NCBI GenBank assembly: GCA_017871115.1
Contig: JAFCIZ010000001.1
Span: 4,817,501-4,881,500 of the forward strand
Direction: 5' to 3'
Source: Cunninghamella blakesleeana
Lineage: Eukaryota > Mucoromycota > Mucoromycetes > Mucorales > Cunninghamellaceae
Length of the DNA: 64,000 nt
A model generated the notes under the pieces. That model was not told the origin of the DNA and ran no database searches. It saw nothing but the letters and a program-made list of their open reading frames with translations. The position numbers were made by a program, and so were the translations under genes. Below are positions 47,246-59,708 of this stretch, in pieces. Within the stretch, counting starts at the first letter, position 1. Every line of letters begins with the position of its first letter.

Positions 47246-49763
47246 ATGGCGCATATTGAAAAACGATCCCTTAAGCTGAAATCACCATTAGTTAATAAAC
47301 TGCGACGTTTATCGATCGATAGTTTTAAAGTAGTTAATAATGATATTTATCAAAAAAATGATCACAAAGATACAGTAAAAGAAAACAATTTATTAAGTAA
47401 TTTACGTGTAGTTCCTCAATCAAGTCAGACACAACTTCAACAACGGCGTATAAGTAACATGATACCACATACCGGATATATCAGCCCTGCAGCTGAATTA
47501 TTTAATCAAGGTGGAAGCATCAATTTTAAAAAAATAAAAATATTACCAAAAGAAATTAAAGAAACCGAATTTAGAGCTATGGCACAACAAAAAGTTATTG
47601 AGTATTTGCATATGGCTGGATACAAAGGAGGTGGATTAACAACGAGGGAATTGAAAAGCATGACTTTATCAGAATATGAAAAAAAATTCAAATTTTTACA
47701 CCTGAGATTAGATCCATATTATCCATATAAAAGGGGAAAACGTTTTGAAGATGAATTTGTCACTATCTTAAAATCACTAAGGTAATAAATCATAATAATA
47801 AGAATATAATGAAGCAAGCGATTATTTACTAACTAGTTTCTCAATTTATATTTATTATCCTGTTTAATTTCTATAGGTTTCCTTGTGCAGAAGCATTTAC
47901 TAGTAAACAGTTGTATCAAATAGCAGCACCTCATTCATATCCTAATTTTTTATATGTTTTATCATGGCTAACTGATCAATGTATTGTAAGTCCGATATAT
48001 ATATACTTTAATCAGTATCAATGTCATTCCTTCATATAACTTAACATATTTGTGTACATATATTTACTAATGCTACATTAAAAATTATTTTACATAATGG
48101 TATAGGAATTTGATAAAATGGCGGAAGAAGCAGCATCCCAGTTAAATAGCACGCTCAATATAAACCAAGAAATTGGACCAGAGGAAATGGATATGCTCTT
48201 TTTTGATTATACAACTTCGACTTATAATCTATTTATGAAAGGTCATGATGATTTCAAATCAACTGAAGATGAACTATATATCATATTTGAAAGTATCAAC
48301 GAAGGTGGTATGGAACAAATTAGACAGCTGACACTTCAAAAGGATAACCTCAGTAAAGAAATAAAAGAATTAGAAAAACCATTGGTAAAATATAAAATTT
48401 GTTATTATTTATGAACAAAAATGAATGAATAATGGAATATAGCAAGTCAACTAATCATGTTTTTTTTATGGCTACGAGTAGATTTATTTAGAATCATTAA
48501 GAAATAAAAAAAAGGATACTCAGAGTGAAATATCAAGGCTAGAAGATTACATTGAAAAGCAAAAACATAGAGTATTCAAATACAAGGAATATTTAAGTCG
48601 CCTTTCTGAAGAAATAAACCGAATCAGTAATATATATCTACATAGACTACGTATTCATATGACTAACATATTATACTATTATATATTCTTTAACATTATT
48701 ATATAGAAACTGATATAGTTACTCTTGAAGGGAATAAATCAAATTTAAAACTGTCGTTAGTTGGCAAAGATATAACCGATGAAGAAATCAATAGAATGGC
48801 AGAATTACTTGCTCAAAAGGAAAAAGAAAGTGAAGAGCTAAGAGTTGAATTAGAAGAACTACAACAAAAATCATGGGAAAAAGAGATACAAATGGAAAGG
48901 GCACGGACGGATGTAATTGAATTATTGTATATATTAATAATAAGTGATTGAGATAAAAAAAAAAAGTTAAGTTTATTTGTTTATTATTTTAGATTGAACG
49001 CACAGTATTGCAATATAATGAATTGACGCATATAATGAAAAATATACCTCTAGATGAACTTGTTGAAGCAATTGTAAAATCAGATTTAGTTTTTGATCCA
49101 AATTCGGATGAAATGATGTCACAGGACTTGGTCAATGATGTTTTGGTACAAAATAGTATATATAACAAATCCAATAATAATGGTAATAATGATAATTTTA
49201 CTAATTGAATTTTATTTTAAATACAATACTAGCCTGTTTTAAAGAGAATAGAAAGTGATTTAGGAGATAGCATTAGAAATGATCAATTATTGGAACTCGA
49301 ATTAGTGGAACAACTAGGCGACCTTCAAGAAAAATTAAAAGACCACACGAATGAATTTCAACGAATGCTAGACAAATATACAAAGAAATTGACAGAGTAT
49401 GAAATCGATAAAGAAGAAGTTATGAAAGAAAGCGTCAGATATAATGAAAAAATAGACCGAGATCAAAGGGAATTAAGAAATATACATGATAGTGCTATAA
49501 AGCAATTGATTGAAAATCAGCAATATCAGTATAGTTTAGAACAAGAGTAAGAAACAAATTATCATTATGCATACATGCATTTATTTAGCAGCACTACTAA
49601 TAATTTTTATTATATTTTATTTGTTATTTTTAGATTTAACAAATTACAGAGAATAGCCAAGGAACATAAACAGAGACTTTACCAACAAATCAATTTACTG
49701 ATATCGGATACAACTAAAAATATGGATAGCATTAATGAAAAATTAAATAAACTAAATATATAA
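47246..49763 (+). CDS. NDC80: Kinetochore protein NDC80 (HEC1)
   Basis: Eight exons: 47246-47781, 47877-47985, 48106-48384, 48482-48626, 48707-48912, 48993-49145, 49233-49546 and 49634-49763, giving 623 residues (the family is about 600-690). A basic N-terminal tail leads into a calponin-homology domain, with DPYYPYKRGKRFEDEFVTILKSLRFPC and APHSYPNFLYVLSWLTDQC. The rest is long coiled coil. It binds microtubules at the outer kinetochore with Nuf2, Spc24 and Spc25. The sixth exon must end at GTACAA (49146) to keep frame; reading on would put an Asn-rich intron stretch into the protein. Confidence 0.93.
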
Positions 49764-51371
49764 TGTTGCTCTTTTTTTTTAAAAAAAAAATGCCAATAAA
49801 AATTTGTAAATAATACTTTATAAATTTAGTTTAATGATAATTTTTTATACATTACATATATTATATATCATCATACATTATATTTTATATGATATTGAAA
49901 GTATAATAAAATTAAAAAATAACTGTATTATAATCAACTATTTAATAACATGTAAATAATGCTTTCTAAAACATCGATTTTCTTTTTTGCATAAAAAATT
50001 TAATTTAACAGGATTAGTAATACTATAGAAAATCATATATACAATAAATAAATAGATTTGTTTCACAAGTTGACGAATTTTTGTTAGTTAAATAAATTTC
50101 CCATATATCTCTTTTTGACTATGTATATACGCAGTAATATATATATATATATGTATATATTGGTAAAAATGCAGAATTCGGATTTGATTATCTTGCAATT
50201 TGAGTATAAGATTTTTTTTTGCAAGTTCCAAAAAAAAAAAAAAAAAAAAACTATAGCGTGTACATAGTAAAACGCATTTTTACTGATTAAATTATGTCTG
50301 TATTATTTTGAAAATAAAAACAGTGTTCTTTTATATACAAATGATATAAATACAAGGTTATAAATTTAGGATTAATATTTAAGTTGGTACAAAAAAGTGT
50401 GGCGCATTCGGGTTCAGAAATGAACTTAATATTGAATTTCGTATTACAAGCTTGCGTATACCTTATTCACTTGGTTTAACTTAGTTTTGTTCTATATATT
50501 TATAGATACCTAGTTTTAACAGAAAAAGATTAATGTTCATCAAATATATAATATAAGGAGCTGTGAATTATTGTAATTATGGTTACTAAATATAAACTAG
50601 TTTTTAAAATATCAATTTTCAACAAGGCTTTTATTCACCTTGTATAATCTGGTTTTGTTGGTGAAGCGATGATTCAAGCCAAGTATGAGTAACCTCTGAT
50701 CAAAAATATTGCCACCAATTAAGTTTTTGTTTTTCAATAAATTTAATATATTTATCTATTAATATATAAAATAAATACCCACAACGTAATCACTAAATAA
50801 TTGAAAATTAAAAATAAAATGAAAATTTACTTTTGTGTTAATAATAACGATTTAAAAGAAGTGGGTTAGAAAAAAAATTGGGGCAACTCATTGCCAATCA
50901 TCACGATCGTAAACTCAAGGTGCAATGTTATACAAACGTAATTTTTTTTTTTTTTTGAACACCCATTATATAAGTATAATTCTACTCTTAAACTAAATAC
51001 TCGCTAACTATATTAATATATCATCATTGAAAGGTATTTTCAATATATTTAAAATGTTGGATTATATGGAATAATTTACCTTTTTAGGAATGAAAAATGA
51101 GAAATCTCGCCACTTTTTTTATAAATTATTTTATTATTTTATATTCTTTTTTATTTTTTTTTTCCTTTCTTTAATTTAAATTTAATATTTAATGAATTTA
51201 ATTCCTTCAAATAAGTACAACAATAATCACAATACCCTTTTGTATTTAATTATTCTTATCAAATAAAAACATAATTATTTGTCAACGTGAAATAATGAGA
51301 AAATTCATTATATAAAAAACCTTATCTTTTTAATTTTATTTTAATATTTTGTAAAAAGCGATTGAAATTCT
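49764..51371. other. Gene-free region between NDC80 and the GH25 gene
   Basis: 1.6 kb of AT-rich sequence with a (TA)n tract near 50138-50160, an A run at 50229-50250 and a T run at 50942-50956. I see no ORF, RNA gene or repeat copy in it. Confidence 0.5.
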
Positions 51372-51379
51372 TATAAATA
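51372..51379 (+). promoter_or_regulatory. TATA-like box of the GH25 gene
   Basis: TATAAATA lies 83 bp upstream of the ATG at 51455, followed by a T-rich leader. Placement is plausible for a regulated fungal promoter. Confidence 0.4.
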
Positions 51380-51454
51380 CTCCAATTTTTATATTTTATA
51401 TTTTTACTTTATTTTTATTTTTTTTATATTTTAGTTGGTTAATTATTATAAGCA

Positions 51455-52272
51455 ATGGTTTCAATTTTAATGAAAAGTATTGCTGTTTTAGCTCCTTTAT
51501 TAGCCTTGGTAAATGCTCTTCCTAAAGGTATTGATGTTAGTGGTTACCAACCTAATGTTAACTGGTCTACTGCAAAATCCAACGGCATAGTTTTTGCGTA
51601 TATTAAAGCTACAGAAGGTACTGGTTATACTAATCCTTCTTTCAGCAACCAATACATTGGAGCTACTAATGCTGGTATAATAAGAGGTTCCTACCATTTT
51701 GCACGCCCTGATGTTTCTAGTGGTGCTGTACAAGCTAATTATTTCCTCGCACATGGAGGCGGTTGGTCTGCTGATGGCCGAACACTACCTGGTGCTTTAG
51801 ACATAGAATATAATCCCTATAGTTCTAACAAATGCTATGGATTATCAGCTTCTGCTTTGGTAAGTTGGATTAGAGATTTCAGTAACACTTACCAATCTAA
51901 AACTGGTCGATACCCAGTTATATATACAACCACAGATTGGTGGCAAACCTGTACTGGTAACAATGCATCCTTTGGTAGTAACAACCCTCTATGGATTGCT
52001 CGTTACGCTGATAGTATTGGAACATTACCCGCAGGTTGGCAATATACCACCTTTTGGCAGTACGCTGATACAAGCCCAGTAGGAGGTAAAATAAAATTCA
52101 TGAATATATATTAAAATCAATGTATATTGCTAATGCTGTATTTAATATTTTTTCTCTGTAACTGTTTTACTAACTTTTATCTTTTTTAATCTACTTGACA
52201 TCGATATTAGGTGATTCTGATTACTTCAATGGAAGCCTTGACAATTTACAGAAGTTTGCAAAAGGAGGATAA
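51455..52272 (+). CDS. Secreted GH25 muramidase (Chalaropsis-type lysozyme)
   Basis: Exons 51455-52085 and 52211-52272 give 230 residues. Residues 1-21 are a signal peptide. The GH25 barrel shows KGIDVSGYQPNVNW (catalytic-face Asp), FAYIKATEGTGYTNP, YHFARPD, GALDIEYNP with the catalytic Asp-x-Glu pair, YPVIYTTTDWW, PLWIARYAD, TFWQYADT and a final DSDYFNGSLDNLQKF. It hydrolyses the beta-1,4 bond between N-acetylmuramic acid and N-acetylglucosamine in bacterial walls, so it likely acts outside the cell on bacteria. The length fits the single-domain fungal form. A second in-frame ATG at 51470 is also possible. Confidence 0.93.
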
Positions 52273-52797
52273 TACTTTTTTTCTTTTTTAAATAAATCAG
52301 TTGTATTTTATATCAATAATCTGAATTTTCAAACTCTTTATAATCTGATATATTTTTTTTAAAATTTTAAATTTTAATTGTTCATTAATAAATTCAGGAA
52401 ACGTTTTGTTTTCATTCAATATGCAACATATATATTTGTATATATTTACTAAACCTTAATTTTTTTTATTAGAGTATATATTTGGTAATTAACTTTTTCT
52501 TTTTTGAAAAAATATCAAACTGAAAATTAAAAATCAGATCATCTCCGTATTAATGTAAATATTTTCTTTATTCCCTTGATATAAACGTCAATTAAAGTAT
52601 CCACATCTTTTTTTACTATATATTACATTGCAATATCATATGCCTTTTCAATTATATTATGAAAACGATTGTTATTTTAGAAGTACATTTAATTAATGAA
52701 TGAGCGTATCATAATGCATATTTTAAAATATATAATTTTATAGTAAATAAAAAAAAGGTATTTAGAATGTCTTTGATATTTTTTTACTTATAAAAAC

Positions 52798-52834
<37 letters not shown>

Positions 52835-53627
52835 GAATAGTGTCTAATATTAGGATGTGTCCATTTGAATCATATTTAAATGTATCACTTACTTAATTTC
52901 AAATTGATAATACAGTTATTTTATAAAAAGCTGATTTTTTATTATTTTCATTCCTGTTTACTCAATTACCTTCTATTTAATTATATATATATGAATTAGT
53001 ATTGTTTGATCTGTTATTAGCAAAAGTTTTCTAATATTATTATAGAATAGGTCGCTTTATAAGGAAAATATAGAAAAACAAGGTATACATAAATACTGTT
53101 AGAACCCTTTTGATTTCTAATTTTTAAAATCAGACCACTCCCTATCATTTTTTTATCCTTTGTAGAGTAAATTATAATAGATATAAAGTATAATAATTTA
53201 ATACATTGGTATATATATACATTAAACATTATAAATAATATAATTTTATTTAGGAATTTTATTAGTCCATTGAAAATATATTTTTTACATATTTGTATAT
53301 GATAGTTTTATCTATCCACTTAATATATATGTAATTATAACTTGATCGTTATAGCAGTACCTCATAAAGTTCTGTATACATCTTCTTTTATACATCAAAT
53401 GAAAATATATCAGATTATCTTGGTGCTATTGTTCTACTAATACAGCTTGATAATAATAAAACAAAATGATGCTTTTTTTTATTTATTTTTTAAAAAAATA
53501 GCAATACAGACAAATATGGGATAAATGTACAAAGCTAAAAGATGAGGTTTATTCTTAGATTTATTATTATTATTTTCAATACCATTGTCACTACTACTAG
53601 CACTATTATTGTTATTACTATTATTAT
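52273..53627. other. Gene-free region
   Basis: 1.36 kb of AT-rich sequence with a T run of about 31 nt at 52803-52833. One minus-strand frame (53017-53229) has hydrophobic low-complexity content and is not convincing. No element was recognised. Confidence 0.5.
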
Positions 53628-54354
53628 TTAATCATCATTTTTTTCTATTTCTTTTGAAGCATCAAAAAGTATATCTTCTTTTGAAGTTGAGGGATTTAAG
53701 GTATCTAAAGCTGTTGATGAAGACGTTGATGCATTATTAGTTACTGGGGTTACAGTGTTTATTGATGAAGAAGGTATTGTAGATGGTTTTGATAATCTCA
53801 TATCCAATGCTTTTAAAGCGAGGGCTCTTCTTCTTTCAGCTTCTGCTCTTGCACTCCCAGGCAATGATGAGCCACTATTGTTATTTCTACCTAATTGGCC
53901 TTCCAAATCATAAGTGTTTGAACGATGGTTCGTAGATGGAATGATACGTAATTTAACAAAAATATTAAATACAATGTTGGATATAAATCTAATGATAGGA
54001 CTGTTTTTTATATAGATTATTGAATAACAATAGTAGATTAATGATACTTCTCTTTTACCTATTTTCCTTTTCCTTTTCAATTTTTTTTTAAATAAACTTA
54101 CTGTAAAAATTCAGGGAAGAAAGTGACTAAAGCGAAAGCTTCACTACGATCACCTTGAATACCATCTTGGACACGGAAAAATCGAATGTAAACCCAACCA
54201 ACAACCCAACCAATATTTACCAAATTATAAAGTACAATAGCCTTAAAGAATATTAAACAAACAATGCTGATAAATGTTGCCACACCAATAAGATTCTATA
54301 AATTAAAAATAAATGCGCTCGACATTATTCTCTTTTCATACCTACCACTACTTT

Positions 54355-54413
<59 letters not shown>

Positions 54414-55084
54414 TATACATATATACATGTATACATATTATTTCATATTGTTTCACATTATTTTACCTTAACACGTATAGAAACCATGCCACCTAATATA
54501 GCCAATCTATGTTCAGGAATTAAATACTTAAAAGCAACTAAAAAAGCTGAAAAAACACCAGGTAATCCATTGATTTGTACCTTATATAAATAAGTATCGT
54601 CTCCTGATAAATAAAAAGACAAAACCAAACCAAACCATGTTATAAGATTGGATATGATCCCAGTTATGAGAATGAATTTTAACAATTCACGACTTCCCCA
54701 AATTCTTTCTAAATATTTTCCACATAAAAGTAGTACTACAAATGAAAATAAAAACTTGAAAAATAAATAAAATATAATTAATGAAAATAAAAAAAAATGA
54801 TGTAAATGTTATCTGGCTATTTATCTATTTATATTTACCGTAAAAATAGTATTTTCATAAAAAATACTTGTAATAAACGTCCAAGGAGCAGATATCAATA
54901 AGCCAGGTACAATACCAATAAAAGGGCAATGATATAAGATTTTTTCTTCCATTTCTTGTTGTTCCTGTTGTTGCTGTTGATATATATAAATGAATCCCAT
55001 CCCAGAAAAAATTAATAATGTAAATAATAAACTTTTTGTTAAAGTTGGAATATTAGTTACTGCATTCTTTAGTAGAGGTGCCAT
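53628..55084 (-). CDS. TMEM115-like (DUF1751) membrane protein
   Basis: Exons 55084-54839, 54754-54467, 54295-54102 and 53988-53628 give 362 residues. There are several transmembrane helices in the first 260 residues. The family signatures are CPFIGIVPGLLISAPWTFITSIFYENTIF, FVVLLLCGKYLERIWGSRELLKFI, then INGLPGVFSAFLVAFKYLIPEHRL and WVYIRFFRVQDGIQGDRSEAFALVTFFPEFLQ. This is a rhomboid-like, non-catalytic Golgi protein family (TMEM115), tied to Golgi-to-ER traffic. The C-terminal tail is cytosolic and Ser/Thr-rich. The second intron holds (TA)n and (TATG)n tracts (54358-54412). Confidence 0.9.
54358..54412. repeat. (TA)n followed by (TATG)n microsatellite
   Basis: An intronic tract in the TMEM115-like gene: about 14 TA units, then about six TATG units. 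Confidence 0.9.
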
Positions 55085-56179
55085 TTTTTATTATTATTAT
55101 TATTGTTATATTTTTAAAGATATGTATTTGTTTTTTTATACAGTTGTTGAATAAGCTATCTTTATTTTTTTTTTCTCTATATAAAAATGCGTTGTTGTAT
55201 GATTTCAAATATATTTCTGTTTATAAATATATGTATAATCAAATTAAATAATAATAATAAAAATAAATAAATTGAATATAGTATATAATTATATATTATA
55301 ATAAGATGAAAAAAAAAAAAAAAAAAAAAAAGAAAAGGGTGGGGACAAAATATTTTACGCGAAAAAAACATTTATCTTGGTGAGGCGTAATTTAAAGCCA
55401 GCCACCGATTATTATTTTGATATACAAATATAAAAATATAACTATATAAGTGATGTAATTAAATAAATCAGTATAAACATTTTTTGTGGATATTATTAAA
55501 AGTTTATCTTTCTTTTTTTTTTTTAATTTGTCTAAATTATAGTTTGGCTGTTTTATAATAATGGATATCATCATCTCTTAACCTACATATATTAATGCAT
55601 ATAACAATACATGAAACAAAATAAATAGTATTAATTAATTTTTTTTTCAGTAAAGCTTACATGTTATTACCAAGCACTACTATTATAAAATCATTTTTTA
55701 ACCATAAGTTTTTAGCCAACATAGAAGGTTACTCTTGACCAATAATTAATTATATTGTAATGGTATGGTGTATCATGATGTGCGATTAAACAATGATGCC
55801 AACCTTTTTAATATTATATCTATTATAGAAGGAATTACCTAAATCAAGGAATCCGATTATTAAGTTCCGGTAAGTTTCGAAACTTTTTCGCTGTGCACAT
55901 ACTCCAAGATTTTCATAATGCAATTTCTACCTTTTTATTATCTCCTGACTCTCCTATCCCTTATTTTTTTTAAGGTTTTTTTTAAGTGATCCCATCCCCC
56001 AATTTCATAATCATTACTATGATATTCCCTCCCCCCCAAAAAAATAGTGCTAATTTTCCCTCCTTAACATTTTTTTTTAAAAAAATCTTTTTTCTTTATT
56101 TTTCCTCATTTTTCTTTCTTTTATTTTTTCTTTTCTTCTTCGAATTTTCTTTTATTTTCTTTTACTGAATGCTATAATA
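55085..56179. other. Divergent intergenic region with long homopolymers
   Basis: 1.1 kb between the TMEM115-like and Cyc8 starts, presumably with both promoters. It has an A run at 55309-55331 and a pyrimidine-rich stretch at 56030-56165 directly before the Cyc8 ATG. No gene is seen. Confidence 0.5.
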
Positions 56180-56285
56180 ATGACACCAGCACAAACTATA
56201 GCACAAAAACTAACAACTGCCAATGAGCAAGCTTGGTTAACAATAGGTATTGATAAAATTTTTTAATATTTATTACTGTTATTAT

Positions 56286-56341
<56 letters not shown>

Positions 56342-58670
56342 GTTGTTATTATTGTTATTATTATTAAACAAGTTTATGTAATATGGGAAACAAAAAGAAG
56401 AACGTATTAAAAAAAAAAAAGAGAAAAAAAAAAAAAAAAAGAGATGATGGGCATGGTAACCGAGACAAGTTATATTTTTAACAACTCCCTTTTTTTTGTG
56501 TACTAAAATTGATGGTTTTTATCTATTTATTTATATGCGTGATTATTTCATGTGGAACCTAAACTTTTTTTTTTTTTTTTTTTTCCTCCTAACCTTTTTG
56601 TTTCAATCCTACTTTTTTACTTCTTTTGGGGGAGAGAAAGAAATTGAAATATTTGGTTCCTTTTTTTGCGCCACGATCGCTATATAAAGTTAAAACTAAT
56701 TTTTTTTTTTATATACTTATATAATTTTAGGGAATCTTGCAGAGTTAATGTCAGATTGGGAAAAAGCCATCCAAGCATACGAATCAGCACTTCGGCATAA
56801 TCCTTATAGCATTCAAGCATTAACACAGATAGCATCCCTATGTCGAGGAAGGGAACAGTTTGGTCAAGCGGTAGATTATTTTAAAAGGATATTAACAATG
56901 CAAGAAAACAATGGAGAGATATGGAGTAGTTTAGGTCATTGTTATTTAATGATGGATCTTTTACAAGAAGCCTATAATGCTTATCAGCAAGCCTTGTACC
57001 ATTTACCTAATCCCAAAGATCCAAAGCTTTGGTATGGGATTGGTATTTTATACGATAGGTATGGGTCTATTGATCATGCGGAAGAAGCTTTTTCGGCGGT
57101 TACCAAAATGGATCCCCATTTTGAAAAAACAAATGAGATCTATTTTCGATTGGGGATTATTTATAAACAACAACAAAAATATGATCTTAGTTTGGAAGTA
57201 AGTTATAAAGTTGAAAATGAATAATAATAATAATAATAATAATATATAATATTATTTGTTTGTTTGTTTTTAGTGCTTTAGTCACATTTTATCACACCCA
57301 CCAAAACCTTTAACCGAAGTAGATATTTGGTTCCAACAAGGACATGTTTATGAACAACAAAAGGAATACGAAAAAGCCAAAGAGGCATACGAAAAAGTGC
57401 TGGTAGAAAACCCTGATCATTCAAAGGTATTACAACAATTGGGATGGTTATATCATCAACAAAACACAACATTTACAAATCAGCATTTAGCTATACAATA
57501 TTTAACAAGATCATTAAAATCAGATGGGCAAGATGCACAATCATGGTACTTATTAGGTAGGTGTTATATGACAGAGCAGAACTATAGTAAAGCTTACGAA
57601 GCTTATCAGCAGGCGGTTTATCGTGATGCTAGAAATCCTACCTTTTGGTGTTCTATTGGTGTACTGTATTATCAAATCAATCAATATCGCGATGCATTGG
57701 ATGCTTATAGTAAAGCTATTCGTTTAAATCCTTATATCAGTGAAGTTTGGTATGATTTAGGTACATTATATGAATCTTGTAATAATCAAATTCAAGATGC
57801 TTTAGATGCCTACCAAAGGGCAAGTGAATTGGACCCTAAAAATCCACATATTCGTCAGCGTTTGGACTTATTAAAAAGGACCCATGGTGTAAATCATTCT
57901 ACTATATCAACACCTATTCCTCAAGATGTTGATAATATTTATCAATATAATAGTTCATCGTCATCCTCCCACCCATATCAACCTCCTCCACCTCCACTAT
58001 CTTCTTCTAATAATAGCCATTCTACTAGTACATCATCATCTACTATTTTACCTCCACCACCTCCACCACCATCATCATCATCATCCTCAAAATTTTCTCC
58101 CTATCAAAGACATGACCGTTTACCATTGGTAATCACATAATACATAATACATATAAAAAAAAATAAAAGAAGGGGATATATGAGTGAGAAAAAAAAAAAA
58201 AAGGGTATTTATTATGCTAGGAGAAGAAGAGAATTAAGATGTAGGAGGTTTTTTTTTTTTTTTTTTTTTTCTTAAAAAAGTTACATTTCATTATTATTAT
58301 TATTTGGGGGAGAAGATGCAAAGGAAAGGACAAATAAATAAATAACTAATGATATTAATTTGGAAAATATATAAATATTTATGTTGAATATATATATATA
58401 TATAAATAGATGTCACCCAAACAAGAACAAGTTGGAAGAGAATTTCCTTTGCCTCCATTAAATAATAATAAATTAAATAATAGATCATCTCCGCCAATAC
58501 ATCATCAACCTTTAACATCAACTTTATTAACAGGAAATAAAAAAGAAGCATCATCACCTACTTTACGTAGAACTTCAATATTATTTGATGATACGAGAAA
58601 AAGAGAAATAACTTCATCACCCACTAATGAATTAAGAAAAAAACAAAGATTATCTCCCATTCCAATGTAA
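56180..58670 (+). CDS. CYC8: Cyc8/Ssn6 TPR co-repressor
   Basis: Exons 56180-56246, 56731-57197, 57274-58128 and 58410-58670 give 549 residues. There are about ten tetratricopeptide repeats, including WEKAIQAYESALRHNPYS, WSSLGHCYLMMDLLQEAYNAYQQAL, LWYGIGILYDRYGS and VWYDLGTLYESCNNQIQDALDAYQRA. A Ser/Pro-rich tail and a basic end (KREITSSP, KKQRLSPIP) follow. Cyc8 bridges Tup1 to DNA-bound repressors in the nucleus. The first intron is long (484 bp) and contains (TTA)n and several homopolymers. The last exon is joined by a 281-bp intron in phase; if unspliced the protein stops at 58140 instead. Confidence 0.9.
56282..56370. repeat. (TTA)n microsatellite in the Cyc8 first intron
   Basis: An imperfect TTA/TTG repeat of about 85 bp, followed by A runs and a poly(T) at 56567-56584 within the same intron. 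Confidence 0.85.
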
Positions 58671-59296
58671 TATAATATATTAAATATTACCATTATTATT
58701 TTGTAAATAGTATGTTTTATTATTGTTTTGAAATTAAATAAATCTGCGTGAATATATATTATTTTTAATTGTCATTTTTTTTTCTTCGAGTATAATCCGG
58801 TTTTATCAAAAATAACTATAAAGTTCTATCATTTTCTCCCCCAAAAAAAAAAAAATTGGAATAAATTACACTAAACTTTAAAAAAGTTTTTTGCAGATGA
58901 ACTTTATAAATATTTAGAACAATATAGATAAAACATTAAACATGTGTCAAAAAAAAAAAAATAGTAACGTTCAACAAAAAAAAATATTATTCCCTGAAGA
59001 ACTTTAATTCTTTTTTAAGGTTTTACTTTGAAAATAATGTAACTTTTCCAAACGATTGTTGTACAACTAAAATATATATTTTATTTATTTATATGTAAAA
59101 AATTAAAAATAAAATAAAAAAGTTTAAAAAGTATACATGTAACTAAGAATCATTATAATAAGAATTATAAAAATAATAATAATAATAATAATAATAAAGG
59201 GGGGGGAATAAAACTATTATAAATATGTATATTATTATATTATTATATAGATTAAAAAGAAAAAAATAATAAAAAAAATTATATATTATTTATATA
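58671..59296. other. Convergent intergenic region
   Basis: 626 bp between the Cyc8 stop and the exportin-7 stop. It has A runs, an (AAT)n tract near 59177-59198 and a run of eight G at 59200-59207. No gene is seen. Confidence 0.5.
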
Positions 59297-59676
59297 TTAT
59301 GAATCTGCTAAATACATTAATGCCTTTGATGTTGAAAGAGGTGTTAATGATATTTGATTTGAATTTAATTCACGTTTAAATGATAAAGCATTATGTGAAA
59401 AACGTTCTCGATCTTTCTTATTTAAAGTCCAGTTAATACCTTCCATTAATTGATTGAGTGCCTAATGTTAATAAAATAATAACAATAATAATAATTAATA
59501 TAAATGGTTATTTATACTTGCTTTTTTTTAAAAAAATAAATAAATAAATAGAATAAAATTATGTATACCTTTGTAATAAACTCTCTTCTTTCAGGTAGTT
59601 GATGTTGAATAACATAATTCGTATATTTCATTGCATTCTAATAAATAAATATAAATATTCTTGTGTTATTACATTA

Positions 59677-59708
<32 letters not shown>

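Noticed and set aside
58410..58670. Independent 86-residue gene
   Set aside because: A phase-correct intron joins it to the Cyc8 frame and its basic Ser/Pro composition fits a Cyc8 tail.
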